From: an uncultured Lachnospiraceae bacterium
GTDB lineage: Bacteria > Bacillota > Clostridia > Lachnospirales > Lachnospiraceae
Direction of reading: 5' to 3'
DNA: 64,000 nt
Assembly: GCA_937920345.1 (NCBI GenBank)
Contig: CALGVA010000052.1
Location: 1-64,000 of the forward strand
Shown here: positions 52,970 through 61,976 of the stretch, one piece after another
How the letters are laid out: each line of letters begins with the position of its first letter
How positions within the stretch are numbered: position 1 is the stretch's first letter
The notes under the pieces: generated by a model
The model's database searches: none
What the model was told of the DNA's origin: nothing
The model's input: the letters and a program-made list of their open reading frames with translations, nothing else
Made by a program: the position numbers and the translations under genes

Positions 52970-55633
52970 ATGGCAAAAAGAAAGCATAAGGCGCGTAAAA
53001 AGAAGAGGATTGGTCAGAAACTTAACCGGCTGCTGTTAGCGATGGTGTCGGCGGCGGTAATGGTCTCCGGCATGATCAGCGTATACAGTCTCTATTCCAT
53101 GAAACATATTGCAATGGAAAACGGTACAGAACTGGGGCAGACAGCCGCGGAGGATGCAGAGGCGGCGCTGGAGAGGCTGGCGGTGGATCATCTGCTGGGC
53201 ATAGCGGTGGAGAAGGCCGCATATATCGAGGAAAAGTTTGCGGCAGTGGAGGCATATGTACGCGGCATCGCCGCGCAGGCGCAGGAGATCTATGCCGGTC
53301 CGGAAAGCTACCCTGACCGGCGGGTGGCGCTGCCGGTGCGCGATTCCGACCGACTGGCGGCGCAGTTATTGTGGTCGGAAGAACTGGCGGAAGGAAAGCA
53401 GGGGGACGGTGTCGCACCGCCTCTCACGGAAGAAATTCTAAAGCTGGGAAATATCCAGGACCTGCTGGTGCAGTACAACGCGCATAATGATATGGTGTCG
53501 TCCACTTACGTGGCGACACAGAGCGGCTGGATGATTCAGGCGGATTATATCGCATACAGCAAATATCCGGCGACAGAAACGGAGGCGGATCAGGAACCAC
53601 CGCTCTTATATGAGGCGGCGGCAAGACAGTGGTACATGCGTGCCAGTGAAAGTGAACCGGGGCAGATCGTATATACAGATGTGATCAGGGATATCCATGA
53701 AGGTGGGGACTGTATTGTCTGTGCCAGCCCGGTCTATCATGACGGAGCGGTCGTGGCGGTGGCAGGCGTGGGTTCTTATCTGGACACAGTCAATCACGCT
53801 GTGTTGAACGTTGATATCGGTGAGGAAGGTTACGCTTTTCTGGTCAATGAGAAAGGGCAGGTGCTGGTGTCGGGCAGCGCCCAGGGCGAGACTGCGGCTT
53901 ATGCGGAACAGTCGGTGGATCTGCGGGAGAGCGGCAACCGGGCGCTTGCTGAAGCGGTAACAGGCATGGTGGAAGGCAGGTCAGGGTTTACGAAATTATC
54001 GTTAGATGGAAAAGCGGTATATCTGGCTTATGCACCGCTGGAAAATCTGGGATGGAGCTTTGTCACGGTCATCGACGTGGCGGAAGTCGTGGCGCCGGCA
54101 AAAGCAAGCCAGCAGATGATTCTGTCATTGACCGGGGATATGGCGGACAGGCAGGATACGGCGATTCACAGGGTAATCGTATTCTTTATAGCTGTTTTGA
54201 CAGTAATTATTCTGTCGGGCTGCATCTTTGGAACACTTTTTGCAAGGAAGCTGACGGCACCGATCCGCAGACTGACCGAAGAGGTGGCAAAGCTGGACGG
54301 CGGCAATCTGGACTACAGGATCAGGCTTCGCACGGGCGGTGAGATTGAAGATCTGGGACATGCTTTTAACAGTATGGCGGAGCAGCTGCAGGATTATGTG
54401 GAGAATCTTGCTTCGATCACGGCGGAGAAGGAGCGCATCCGGACGGAGATTCAGGTGGCATCCCACCTACAGGCGGATATGCTGCCAGAATCGGAAGGGG
54501 CGTTTGACGACCGGGATGAGTTTGATCTGGCAGCTTCCATGACGCCGGCGAAAGGCGTGGGAGGGGACTTCTATGATTTCTTCCTGCTGGATGAGAACCG
54601 TCTGGCATTCGTTATGGCGGATGTATCCGGCAAAGGCGTGCCGGCGGCGTTGTTCATGGTCGTGTCCAGGACACTGATCCGCAGCCGGTTGATGGCAGTC
54701 AGGCAGGAAAGAGACGAACTGTCGCGCATGGCGGAGGAGATCAACCGGAGCCTCTGCGACAACAATAAGAACGGCATGTTTGTCACCGCCTGGATCGGCG
54801 TGCTGGATATTGCGACCGGCGAAGTCACATATATTAATGCCGGGCACTGTAGACCGCTGCTTCGGCGTAAGAACGACACATGTGAATACGATGACATGCT
54901 GGGCGGACTGGTCTTCGCGGGCATGGAAGACGCCGTGTACAGACAGGGCAGCTTCCGCTTAAGACAGGGGGATACGCTGCTGCTATATACCGATGGTGTG
55001 ACGGAGGCGACCAGCCTGCAGCAGAAGTTATACGGTGAGGACCGGCTGCTGCAAACCGTTGCGGATGCGGGCAGTGTCACACCCGAAGAACTGCTGCAGA
55101 AGTTGTGGAGGGACGTGGATCTCTTTCAGGAGGGTGCAGCACAGTTTGACGATATTACCATGCTGGCAGTTACCTATCACGGCAGCGGGTTCGAGGAAAA
55201 AAGCGATAAGCCGGATATGGATAAGATGAAAGACTTCGCTGGTTTTGTGGAAGGGGTGCTGGAGGACAACGGCATTTCCATGAAGACGGCCATGAAGATC
55301 CAGATGGCGGTGGATGAGATTTATTCCAATATCTGTTATTACAGCGGCGCCGAGGAAGTCACGGTCGGTATCCGCATCGATGAGAACGGAAACGGTAAAA
55401 CGGGAGGATACAGGGAAGACAGGGCGAAGAAGGAGATCATGCTGTACTTCGAAGACGACGGTATTCCTTACAATCCGCTCGAACGTCCGGACCCGGATGT
55501 GGAACAGCTATTAGAGCAGCGAAAGGAGGGCGGCTTAGGAATCTATCTGGTGAAACAGCGTATGGACCGGGTGGAGTATGAATACATAAACGAGAGAAAC
55601 AAATTAACGGTTTACAAGACGGATGAAGCGTGA
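52970..55633 (+). CDS. Sensor PP2C phosphatase fused to an RsbW-like kinase domain
   Basis: An 887-residue membrane protein. Basic N-terminus and membrane helix (about 20-42), extracellular Cache-like sensor (45-395), second helix (401-423), HAMP (425-478), SpoIIE-type PP2C phosphatase (about 490-745, with GGDFYDFF, MADVSGKG, YTDGVTEA and DDITML metal Asp residues) and a C-terminal HATPase (765-887, N-box MAVDEIYSNICYY, G-box GGLGIYLVKQRMD). Phosphatase (RsbU-like) and kinase (RsbW-like) activities on the STAS partner thus share one chain. ATG at 52970 lacks an ideal ribosome site; a TTG at 52937 is an alternative. Confidence 0.88.
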   Translation: MAKRKHKARKKKRIGQKLNRLLLAMVSAAVMVSGMISVYSLYSMKHIAMENGTELGQTAAEDAEAALERLAVDHLLGIAVEKAAYIEEKFAAVEAYVRGIAAQAQEIYAGPESYPDRRVALPVRDSDRLAAQLLWSEELAEGKQGDGVAPPLTEEILKLGNIQDLLVQYNAHNDMVSSTYVATQSGWMIQADYIAYSKYPATETEADQEPPLLYEAAARQWYMRASESEPGQIVYTDVIRDIHEGGDCIVCASPVYHDGAVVAVAGVGSYLDTVNHAVLNVDIGEEGYAFLVNEKGQVLVSGSAQGETAAYAEQSVDLRESGNRALAEAVTGMVEGRSGFTKLSLDGKAVYLAYAPLENLGWSFVTVIDVAEVVAPAKASQQMILSLTGDMADRQDTAIHRVIVFFIAVLTVIILSGCIFGTLFARKLTAPIRRLTEEVAKLDGGNLDYRIRLRTGGEIEDLGHAFNSMAEQLQDYVENLASITAEKERIRTEIQVASHLQADMLPESEGAFDDRDEFDLAASMTPAKGVGGDFYDFFLLDENRLAFVMADVSGKGVPAALFMVVSRTLIRSRLMAVRQERDELSRMAEEINRSLCDNNKNGMFVTAWIGVLDIATGEVTYINAGHCRPLLRRKNDTCEYDDMLGGLVFAGMEDAVYRQGSFRLRQGDTLLLYTDGVTEATSLQQKLYGEDRLLQTVADAGSVTPEELLQKLWRDVDLFQEGAAQFDDITMLAVTYHGSGFEEKSDKPDMDKMKDFAGFVEGVLEDNGISMKTAMKIQMAVDEIYSNICYYSGAEEVTVGIRIDENGNGKTGGYREDRAKKEIMLYFEDDGIPYNPLERPDPDVEQLLEQRKEGGLGIYLVKQRMDRVEYEYINERNKLTVYKTDEA

Positions 55634-55660
55634 CCGCTTCAGGACGGGGGGAATTACTTG

Positions 55661-56086
55661 ATGACACGGTATGATAAGATCAGATTTTTTGTGCCGGTTG
55701 CGGAGGCGGCAATGGCGGACTGGCGGACCAGACGGATCTGCCTGCCGTCCATTACGACGGCGCTTGCCATCATCGGCACCGATTGGGGAAGTGCGGCGGT
55801 TTATCGGGAGTACCAATGCCTTTTCCCGCTCCGGCATGACGGGATACACAGCTATGAAACCGTGTCGGCCGCCGTCCGCTCGCATAATGAGTATCTGGCT
55901 ACATGGCGGGGAGAAGGGCAGCAGTCCCCCAACTGGGAAGATCTGGGGAAGGAATACTATATTCTGGCGGCGCAGTGTCTGCAAAGTGCCGCGTATCCCT
56001 ACAGCCCGGATCAGACGTTCGAGGCGAAGATCGTGGAACTGGTGGAGCAGTACGGGCTGACGGCATATGACGTCGTGCAGGGCTGA
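55661..56086 (+). CDS. GH73/FlgJ-like protein without the usual catalytic Glu
   Basis: A 141-residue protein. The pattern resembles the glucosaminidase (GH73) fold: a helix then DWGSAAVYREYQCLF, HSYETVSAAVRSHNEYL, a DLGKEYYILAAQCLQ helix and the closing VELVEQYGLTAYD. GH73 enzymes have ESxWG at the first motif, with Glu catalytic; here it reads GTDWG, so the enzyme is probably inactive and may bind peptidoglycan only. No signal peptide. It lies 27 bases after the phosphatase/kinase gene. Confidence 0.6.
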   Translation: MTRYDKIRFFVPVAEAAMADWRTRRICLPSITTALAIIGTDWGSAAVYREYQCLFPLRHDGIHSYETVSAAVRSHNEYLATWRGEGQQSPNWEDLGKEYYILAAQCLQSAAYPYSPDQTFEAKIVELVEQYGLTAYDVVQG

Positions 56087-56195
56087 CAGATGGACGGCGG
56101 TCCGTGTGTATGAAGTAGAAGCAATTGTTGAAAGGCTGCGCTGTTATCAGGCAAAGGCGCAGTCAGAGGTTCATCATCGAAAGGAGAAAAGGAAA

Positions 56196-57230
56196 ATGCA
56201 TAACACAGTGAAAATCGGAACGGAATTTACATTTCGCAGAGAGGAATTTATCTTCGGATTGGCGGATCTGGCGTGGCGTCCGGATGGACCTAAGAAGCAG
56301 GCTAAAGCCAATGAGACGGCATTAGAGCAGATCAGAGCGGCAGGTGAGGAAATCCTGAACTGGGTGAATGATATTGCGGCGGCAGGAAAATCGGGAAAAT
56401 TCAAAAAAGGTAATACAATACTGGAAAGCGTCACGGTAGAGCCGGGCATGAAGAAACATGACTCGCCTTTCTACGAGGCAAAGAAAATAACGCTTACACT
56501 GGTATGTAAGGGCAAAGGAGAATTCTGCAAGGAGAACTGGACGGTTAATTTTGATCTGGACCCGAATTGTATCGAACTGCAGGCAGAGCCGGTTCCCTAT
56601 ACGTTTTATGACAGATATAAAGAAATAATCAACGCGCTTTTTTTCAGAAGAGAATCCTGCATGCCTGATCCCAGATGGGATGTGGGCGGCGGCGGCCATA
56701 TATCCATTGATCTGGCGACTGCGTTTGGAAATAACCTACAGTGCTTCCGCAACTTTCTTGTGCTGTATGCGAATGCTGTGAAAGGGGATGATCCGCAATA
56801 CAATAATTTGAAATTGTCCGAAGACATCGTGAATGCACCTTTTATGCATGAGACGGGTGTACTGCCTGCATTCATTAAGGTCATCAATGCACTTGACCAG
56901 CCTGCGCCAATGATCAGTACGATCGGGCAGCTGGCGCATGAAATTAATACGAAGGTGTATACAAAGATCGGAGGAACGATAGATGATCCTAAACTGAAGC
57001 CGACGGACTATCCGCACTATCAGGCTTTGAATCTGGAGCATATCAATATTGATGCACGTGATTACACGACGCAGCCGCATGAACAGCGTGTGGAGATGAG
57101 AAGGTTTGATGCGCAGTGTTGTGTCGAAGAACTGTTAGACGAATTGCGCTGTCTGTTTGATCTGCTGGCGGAGAGCAGGAGCGGAAAGAAGTACAGTATG
57201 GATGAGGCCGGAGCGCTGATTCTAATCTAA
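56196..57230 (+). CDS. Hypothetical protein, possible amidoligase/GCS2-like fold
   Basis: A 344-residue soluble protein. Ordered motifs fit the amidoligase / glutamate-cysteine-ligase-like fold loosely: IGTEFTF near the N-terminus, LDPNCIELQAEPV in the middle, GGGGHISIDLA, and VEMRRFDAQ near the C-terminus. Such enzymes join an amine to a carboxylate, sometimes on peptidoglycan peptides. The match is by pattern only. The start at 56196 follows AAAGGAGAAAAGG. It is followed by a terminator and then the VWA-sheath genes. Confidence 0.5.
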   Translation: MHNTVKIGTEFTFRREEFIFGLADLAWRPDGPKKQAKANETALEQIRAAGEEILNWVNDIAAAGKSGKFKKGNTILESVTVEPGMKKHDSPFYEAKKITLTLVCKGKGEFCKENWTVNFDLDPNCIELQAEPVPYTFYDRYKEIINALFFRRESCMPDPRWDVGGGGHISIDLATAFGNNLQCFRNFLVLYANAVKGDDPQYNNLKLSEDIVNAPFMHETGVLPAFIKVINALDQPAPMISTIGQLAHEINTKVYTKIGGTIDDPKLKPTDYPHYQALNLEHINIDARDYTTQPHEQRVEMRRFDAQCCVEELLDELRCLFDLLAESRSGKKYSMDEAGALILI

Positions 57231-57238
57231 TAGTAAGT

Positions 57239-57287
57239 AAAGCTGTTGTAAAAGCAGGTGTACAAACTGCCGGAGCAGCAGCTTTTT
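57239..57287 (+). terminator. Terminator before the sheath gene group
   Basis: The stem AAAGCTGTTG/CAGCAGCTTT (one wobble) spans a 26-base loop and ends in TTTTTT. The region 57290-57517 that follows is AT-rich, with TATAAT at 57350-57355 preceded by two copies of TTCGACATA-like sequence, and probably holds the promoter of the next operon. Confidence 0.7.
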
Positions 57288-57517
57288 TAGTATCCCGAAA
57301 TCTCAAATGTATTAATTTGAACGCAAATTCAATTCGACATATTTCGACATATAATATGTGGAAAATGCTGGGAAAATTACGCCAGGTGCCGTAATAATTA
57401 CATTTTACAGGCACAAAGTTTTGATGGGTGTAGTATATATAAAAATGTAGAAATAAGCGAGGAAATACACAAGTTTATATGTTCCACTAAATGTTAAAGA
57501 TACAGAGGATATGACAA

Positions 57518-59302
57518 ATGTTGATGGCAAAGTGCGGGTTGAAATGGAATTTGGTGATTCACAAAGTTTCTTTTTTCATAATAACCCTGCTTTGCTTTTA
57601 TTTGTTTACAGAAATCACTGCAGATGCGAAAGAAGCAGAGACAGTTTCCTCCAATGACATTGTCGTGGTCCTGGATTGCAGCCAGTCTATGAAAGATGTT
57701 GATGCCGGATATGCATCCTATGACTTTGCCGGGAGCTTGTCTGCGATCTTGCCGAGAGATTACCGGGTCGGCGTAGTCGCGTATCGTGATGATGTGTATA
57801 CCAGCCAGCCGCTTGGCAGCAGCCATGAGATGATAGAGAATACCCTTAAAGAAGTAGAGTACGCAAACTACGGAAACGCCGGGACCGGGCTTTTTGCAGC
57901 AGTGAAATTATTTGATAAGAATAACGCAGACAAAAGAATTATCTTGATTTCGGACGGTGAGATCTTGATGAAAACCGAAGAGGGGACGCAGGAATCAGCG
58001 GAACTGTTTGCACAGGCGGTTGAGAAGGCTAAAGAGGAAGGAATTGTCATAGACGTTGCGGCACTGGGACAGCGGATGGAGGAGGGGTATACTGTATATT
58101 CAGCTGCTGAAACGACGGGAGGAAATCTCTATGAACTGGCTGACGGAGGGGAAATAGGGAATTTTGTCAAGACCCTTCTGCTTGAACAATGGAAGCTGAA
58201 GGCAACTCATATAGGGCAAATCGACGGCTTAAACGGTGAACTGACAGTCAGACTTCCGGATTGTCTGATGAGTACGGCTAAGATTGTCCTGCTGGGGAGT
58301 CAGCAGAATGAGAACATGACCTTAAACTGTGAGGCAGACAGGATTCATACATCAAAGGGAGCAGACTATACGGTTATAGAGTTGCTGCACCCGCATTCGG
58401 ATGAAGTGAAGATACAGATGAGTGCAGATTCTCCGATGAATATCAGTGCATATCTGACGGCTGAGTATGATTTCAACCTGTGTGCGGATTATACCTATAT
58501 TCCGGAAAAGCAGACTGCGCACCTAAAGCTGAAAATCGCTAATCAGAGTGGCCAGGATATGTTGGAGGGACATCTGAGAGACGGCGGGGTGAAGGTCTAT
58601 CTGGATGACGAAGAGCAGACTTGCCGGATCGTAGACGGGGCGCTCTGCTTTTCCAGACAATATGTAGAAAATACGGCAGCTGATATGCGGGTTTCTTTTG
58701 ACGGTCTGTATGGAAATTATTACGGTGATACAGAGGAAACGGTGAAAATTATTGTTCCGGTCATAGAAGAAGAACCACCGGAAATTGACTGGTTTTTCTG
58801 GTCGGTTATTGCGATATTCATAGCGGCGCTGCTTATTATATTGTGTCTGGCATGCCGGCAGAGGAAACGAACCGTCGGTAAGAGAAAATTCATTGATGAG
58901 AGCAGAACAAGACCCGGGGAGATAACAAACCGCAGGGGTGAGTTTAACGGCAGACTGCAGATCTATGTGATACACAGTAAGGACGAAATCGATTATCCGC
59001 CGGAGAGCATCAACCTGTTCGCCAGATGCAACCGTGAGATGGTCACGCTGGAATGGCTCCTGGATACTTGCAATCTTCCGTTGAATTTAAGAGGGTCGGA
59101 ACGGATCATTATAAGACCGGGAGATGACAGGAGCCTGATTATCAAGAACAACAGTAAGGCTTCCGTGCTGATGGGGCGGGAGCTTCTTATGAAAGGACAT
59201 GCATATCATTTGTACTACGGAGAAAAAGTAACTTTTATTTTTGATCAGGAAGATACGGAAATAGAAGTTCACTATAGAGACTTAAAACCAAATGAAAGAT
59301 AG
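57518..59302 (+). CDS. VWA-domain membrane protein with FHA-like cytoplasmic tail
   Basis: A 594-residue protein: signal or anchor helix (about 14-32), an extracellular von Willebrand A domain (48-220) with an intact MIDAS metal site (Asp53, Ser55, Ser57 in DCSQS, Thr in AGTGLF, Asp in ISDGE), a beta-rich region, a membrane helix at 425-447 and a C-terminal cytoplasmic domain (about 470-594) with the strand pattern of an FHA domain (LRGSERIIIRPGDD). FHA proteins read Thr phosphorylation and regulate several T6SS. It lies 11 bases before the sheath gene and may anchor or gate the machine; that is inference. Confidence 0.75.
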   Translation: MLMAKCGLKWNLVIHKVSFFIITLLCFYLFTEITADAKEAETVSSNDIVVVLDCSQSMKDVDAGYASYDFAGSLSAILPRDYRVGVVAYRDDVYTSQPLGSSHEMIENTLKEVEYANYGNAGTGLFAAVKLFDKNNADKRIILISDGEILMKTEEGTQESAELFAQAVEKAKEEGIVIDVAALGQRMEEGYTVYSAAETTGGNLYELADGGEIGNFVKTLLLEQWKLKATHIGQIDGLNGELTVRLPDCLMSTAKIVLLGSQQNENMTLNCEADRIHTSKGADYTVIELLHPHSDEVKIQMSADSPMNISAYLTAEYDFNLCADYTYIPEKQTAHLKLKIANQSGQDMLEGHLRDGGVKVYLDDEEQTCRIVDGALCFSRQYVENTAADMRVSFDGLYGNYYGDTEETVKIIVPVIEEEPPEIDWFFWSVIAIFIAALLIILCLACRQRKRTVGKRKFIDESRTRPGEITNRRGEFNGRLQIYVIHSKDEIDYPPESINLFARCNREMVTLEWLLDTCNLPLNLRGSERIIIRPGDDRSLIIKNNSKASVLMGRELLMKGHAYHLYYGEKVTFIFDQEDTEIEVHYRDLKPNER

Positions 59303-59313
59303 GGAGGTACACA

Positions 59314-61494
59314 ATGAGCATCATCAAACAGACAAACAGGACATTATTGTTTGAAGAGATCAATCCGGAGAAGCCGGATCTTCTGACGCTTGTGGGGGAT
59401 GTGAGAGGAATTGACAGCCTGAGCGATGAGAAGATCAAGGAGATGAACGAGGCACTTCTGGTAAGGAATTTTGATGAGTTTATCACGAAATTCGAACCGG
59501 TTGTATATTCTTTCTTTAATGCCAATAATCAGAAGATCATGTATACGCTGAAAAAACCGGAGACTATTCCGGAAGACATGCTTACGCCGATTTATCTGAA
59601 CAAACAGAACGATTTTCTCAAGATGCTGATGTCTCTCGTGGAGGCAAAAAGGTCACAGAGCATCATCAACGTGGATTTCCAGTTTGACAAGCTGACAGAT
59701 ATGATTTCTCCGAAGAAGGTCATGGAGGACATCAAGCAGAACCGTAAGGAACTTCAATACACCTATAAGAATTATGCGGAATTAGAGGACGGCGACCCGC
59801 ACAAATTAGATATTGCGGATAAGCTGAATGTTATGTTTGAGGAAGCCAGTGTGAATTACAATAACGTGCTGGCAATGCTGCCGCTTGCCATTGAAGATAT
59901 CAAGACACGTCTTCTTCTGGGAGAAGCAGAGGAAAGCAAAGATAATACACCATTGGCGCTTGGTGTTCTGAGCATGGATGAAAAGGGTGAGCTCAAGGTT
60001 CTGGAAGTACCCAGGGCGGAGACGGCGGAACTGATGGTTGTGGATGACAATGTCAATGCCGGCCTGATTGCGGCGCTGGAAGATGATTACGAAGCGCTTA
60101 ATGAAGAGAGCAGTGAATACGTGAAGGCACTTGTGACAAGAACATATTGTCCTCTTGCATCCACGATGGTGAGTAACATTGATATCAAGCAGGAAGTAAG
60201 CAATTACAATTCCTATCTGGAGTTCTATAAAACGGCAAAAGATGATTTTATTAAAGTGGTTAAGCCCCTGATCGAGAAAATACTGGGTGTGTGGGCTTAT
60301 TTCGAGCAGTACCCGTCGAATCTGAAAGGCATGAGACCGACCATGTTTATCACCAATATTTCCAACGACATGCTGGTCAAGAGCAACAATCTGCCGAGAC
60401 TGATTGCGTTCTTAAATACAGTCAATGCCAAGAATGATTTTGACAATACCATATGGTACGGAATCGTTCCGTCTGTTTCTCTGGATCAGAATTCTAACAT
60501 TAAACTGACCAGACAGCGTTTTCAGGGAAATGAAAAAGTGGAGAAGACGGGCGTCAACAGCGTAGAGGCGCTGGTGAGGCTGCTGGATGTCCTGAAGGAT
60601 TACTCGGTACAGTGTTTCTTCAGCTATGAGTCAGGGGATAAAACAACCTTTAACTATATGGCCACGGAAGGTATCGAAAAGTTTGAGGAACGCTGCAGTT
60701 CACTGACAGGCAAAGCATTCAGTGAATTTGCAATTCCGTGTATCCCTAACTTTACGATTATTCCGAAAGAGAAGTCCGGTGTTATTCTCGATAAACGTAT
60801 GACAGTCAATGAAAATAACATGGCAGAACTGTCCAGGGAAAAAGAAGATATCATGAAGTTGTGGATAGACGGGGTGTATGTGGGAGCATCTTATATCGCG
60901 GCAGGCCTCGTGGCAGCGTACCAGTGTCCGGATTATCTGAAAGAAAAGTTTAAGAGGAATGTGGACGAGGAATTTCCGGGCGTCAGATTCGATATTGAAG
61001 CGGGTGACCATCCGCTCCGGGTACATACGGTTATGGCTAAGGAGATCACCGGATTTACCAATTCCATCAAGAACGAAATTAACAGGCGCAGTTTCGGCTT
61101 TGTCTTTTCATCTGAGAACGCCATGCTGGAAAATGAGAACATATCCCACATTATGGTTTATAAGGCAAGGAATCTCATGAGTGACGGTAAAGTATATGAA
61201 CCGATTTATAAGACGCAGGTGACTACTTATATCGAAAGAGTTTTGCGGCACGCAACCAGTGATTATAAGCAGGAGAACATCGTGAAATTCTTCTCGAACA
61301 ATCCTTCCAGCCAGAAGAGCAAATGGCTGGAGAAGAAAGCGTGCGTCAATGCGATTCTCGGTGCGGGGGACGATGTCGAATATGAGATTGACGAGAGTAA
61401 CGGATACTGCGTACTGAATATAACGTTTAACGGCAATGTAAAGAATCTGGAAATAGAGATTAACCGACTTAACTCAAACAACCGTGCAATTTAA
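59314..61494 (+). CDS. Contractile-sheath-like protein (TssC / tail-sheath type)
   Basis: A 726-residue protein without signal peptide. The C-terminal half matches the sheath plan: an AAGLVAAYQCPDYLKEKF block, a conserved EINRRSFGFVFSSENAML segment where sheaths keep an (N)RR..F.. pattern, YIERVLRHATS, and a final strand LNITFNGNVKNLEIEIN. The first 300 residues are helical and acidic, making it longer than usual TssC (about 500); a TssB-like part may be included. It directly precedes two tube-like genes, the usual order. Strong ribosome site GGGAGG. The sheath would contract to drive the tube. Confidence 0.65.
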   Translation: MSIIKQTNRTLLFEEINPEKPDLLTLVGDVRGIDSLSDEKIKEMNEALLVRNFDEFITKFEPVVYSFFNANNQKIMYTLKKPETIPEDMLTPIYLNKQNDFLKMLMSLVEAKRSQSIINVDFQFDKLTDMISPKKVMEDIKQNRKELQYTYKNYAELEDGDPHKLDIADKLNVMFEEASVNYNNVLAMLPLAIEDIKTRLLLGEAEESKDNTPLALGVLSMDEKGELKVLEVPRAETAELMVVDDNVNAGLIAALEDDYEALNEESSEYVKALVTRTYCPLASTMVSNIDIKQEVSNYNSYLEFYKTAKDDFIKVVKPLIEKILGVWAYFEQYPSNLKGMRPTMFITNISNDMLVKSNNLPRLIAFLNTVNAKNDFDNTIWYGIVPSVSLDQNSNIKLTRQRFQGNEKVEKTGVNSVEALVRLLDVLKDYSVQCFFSYESGDKTTFNYMATEGIEKFEERCSSLTGKAFSEFAIPCIPNFTIIPKEKSGVILDKRMTVNENNMAELSREKEDIMKLWIDGVYVGASYIAAGLVAAYQCPDYLKEKFKRNVDEEFPGVRFDIEAGDHPLRVHTVMAKEITGFTNSIKNEINRRSFGFVFSSENAMLENENISHIMVYKARNLMSDGKVYEPIYKTQVTTYIERVLRHATSDYKQENIVKFFSNNPSSQKSKWLEKKACVNAILGAGDDVEYEIDESNGYCVLNITFNGNVKNLEIEINRLNSNNRAI

Positions 61495-61517
61495 TATAAG
61501 AAAAGGAGGAAGATAAA

Positions 61518-61949
61518 ATGGGTTTCAGGTTGAATGTAACAGGAGGTGCAGAGCAGATTGCTCTGGATGAAAAGAGTATCAGGAACGTGATTTTCGGTTC
61601 GGAGTCTGCAATGGATTCCAATGCGAGGGCGACGGATTTCGGTGTATCCATGAAGATCTGGGGCAAGATGCTCTACAAGCTTGGCGGAGAAGGTAACGAC
61701 GGCACATTAGGGCTGTCCAAGTGGTCAGTTGTTCCCTCTGAGAAGGCGGACTGCTACCGTACCGCAACGGTGGAGGTGGTTTCGGCCAGTCAGGTAGTCC
61801 GCAAATATGAAGTGCCGAACGCATTCGTAATGGAGTATTCGGAAGAGATGGACGACGAGACCGGCGTGGGCACATTCTATCTGCACATCAAGCAGAAGAA
61901 GGACGAGAACGACAAAGTAAAAATCGAAGGCGGATACGCAGGCGAGTAA
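61518..61949 (+). CDS. Hcp/gp19-like tube protein 1
   Basis: A 143-residue beta-rich protein. The order of blocks (NARATDFGVSMKIWGK, KWSVVPSEKADCYRTATVE, VPNAFVMEYSEE, TFYLHIKQKK, IEGGYAGE) fits the Hcp/gp19 tube fold, in which hexameric rings stack inside the sheath. About half of its residues are shared with the next gene. AAAGGAGG precedes the ATG, consistent with high expression. In databases this small clostridial family may appear under an uninformative protease-like name; I see no catalytic motif. Confidence 0.7.
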   Translation: MGFRLNVTGGAEQIALDEKSIRNVIFGSESAMDSNARATDFGVSMKIWGKMLYKLGGEGNDGTLGLSKWSVVPSEKADCYRTATVEVVSASQVVRKYEVPNAFVMEYSEEMDDETGVGTFYLHIKQKKDENDKVKIEGGYAGE

Positions 61950-61976
61950 ATTGAAAAATCAGAGAGGAGAAGAACA

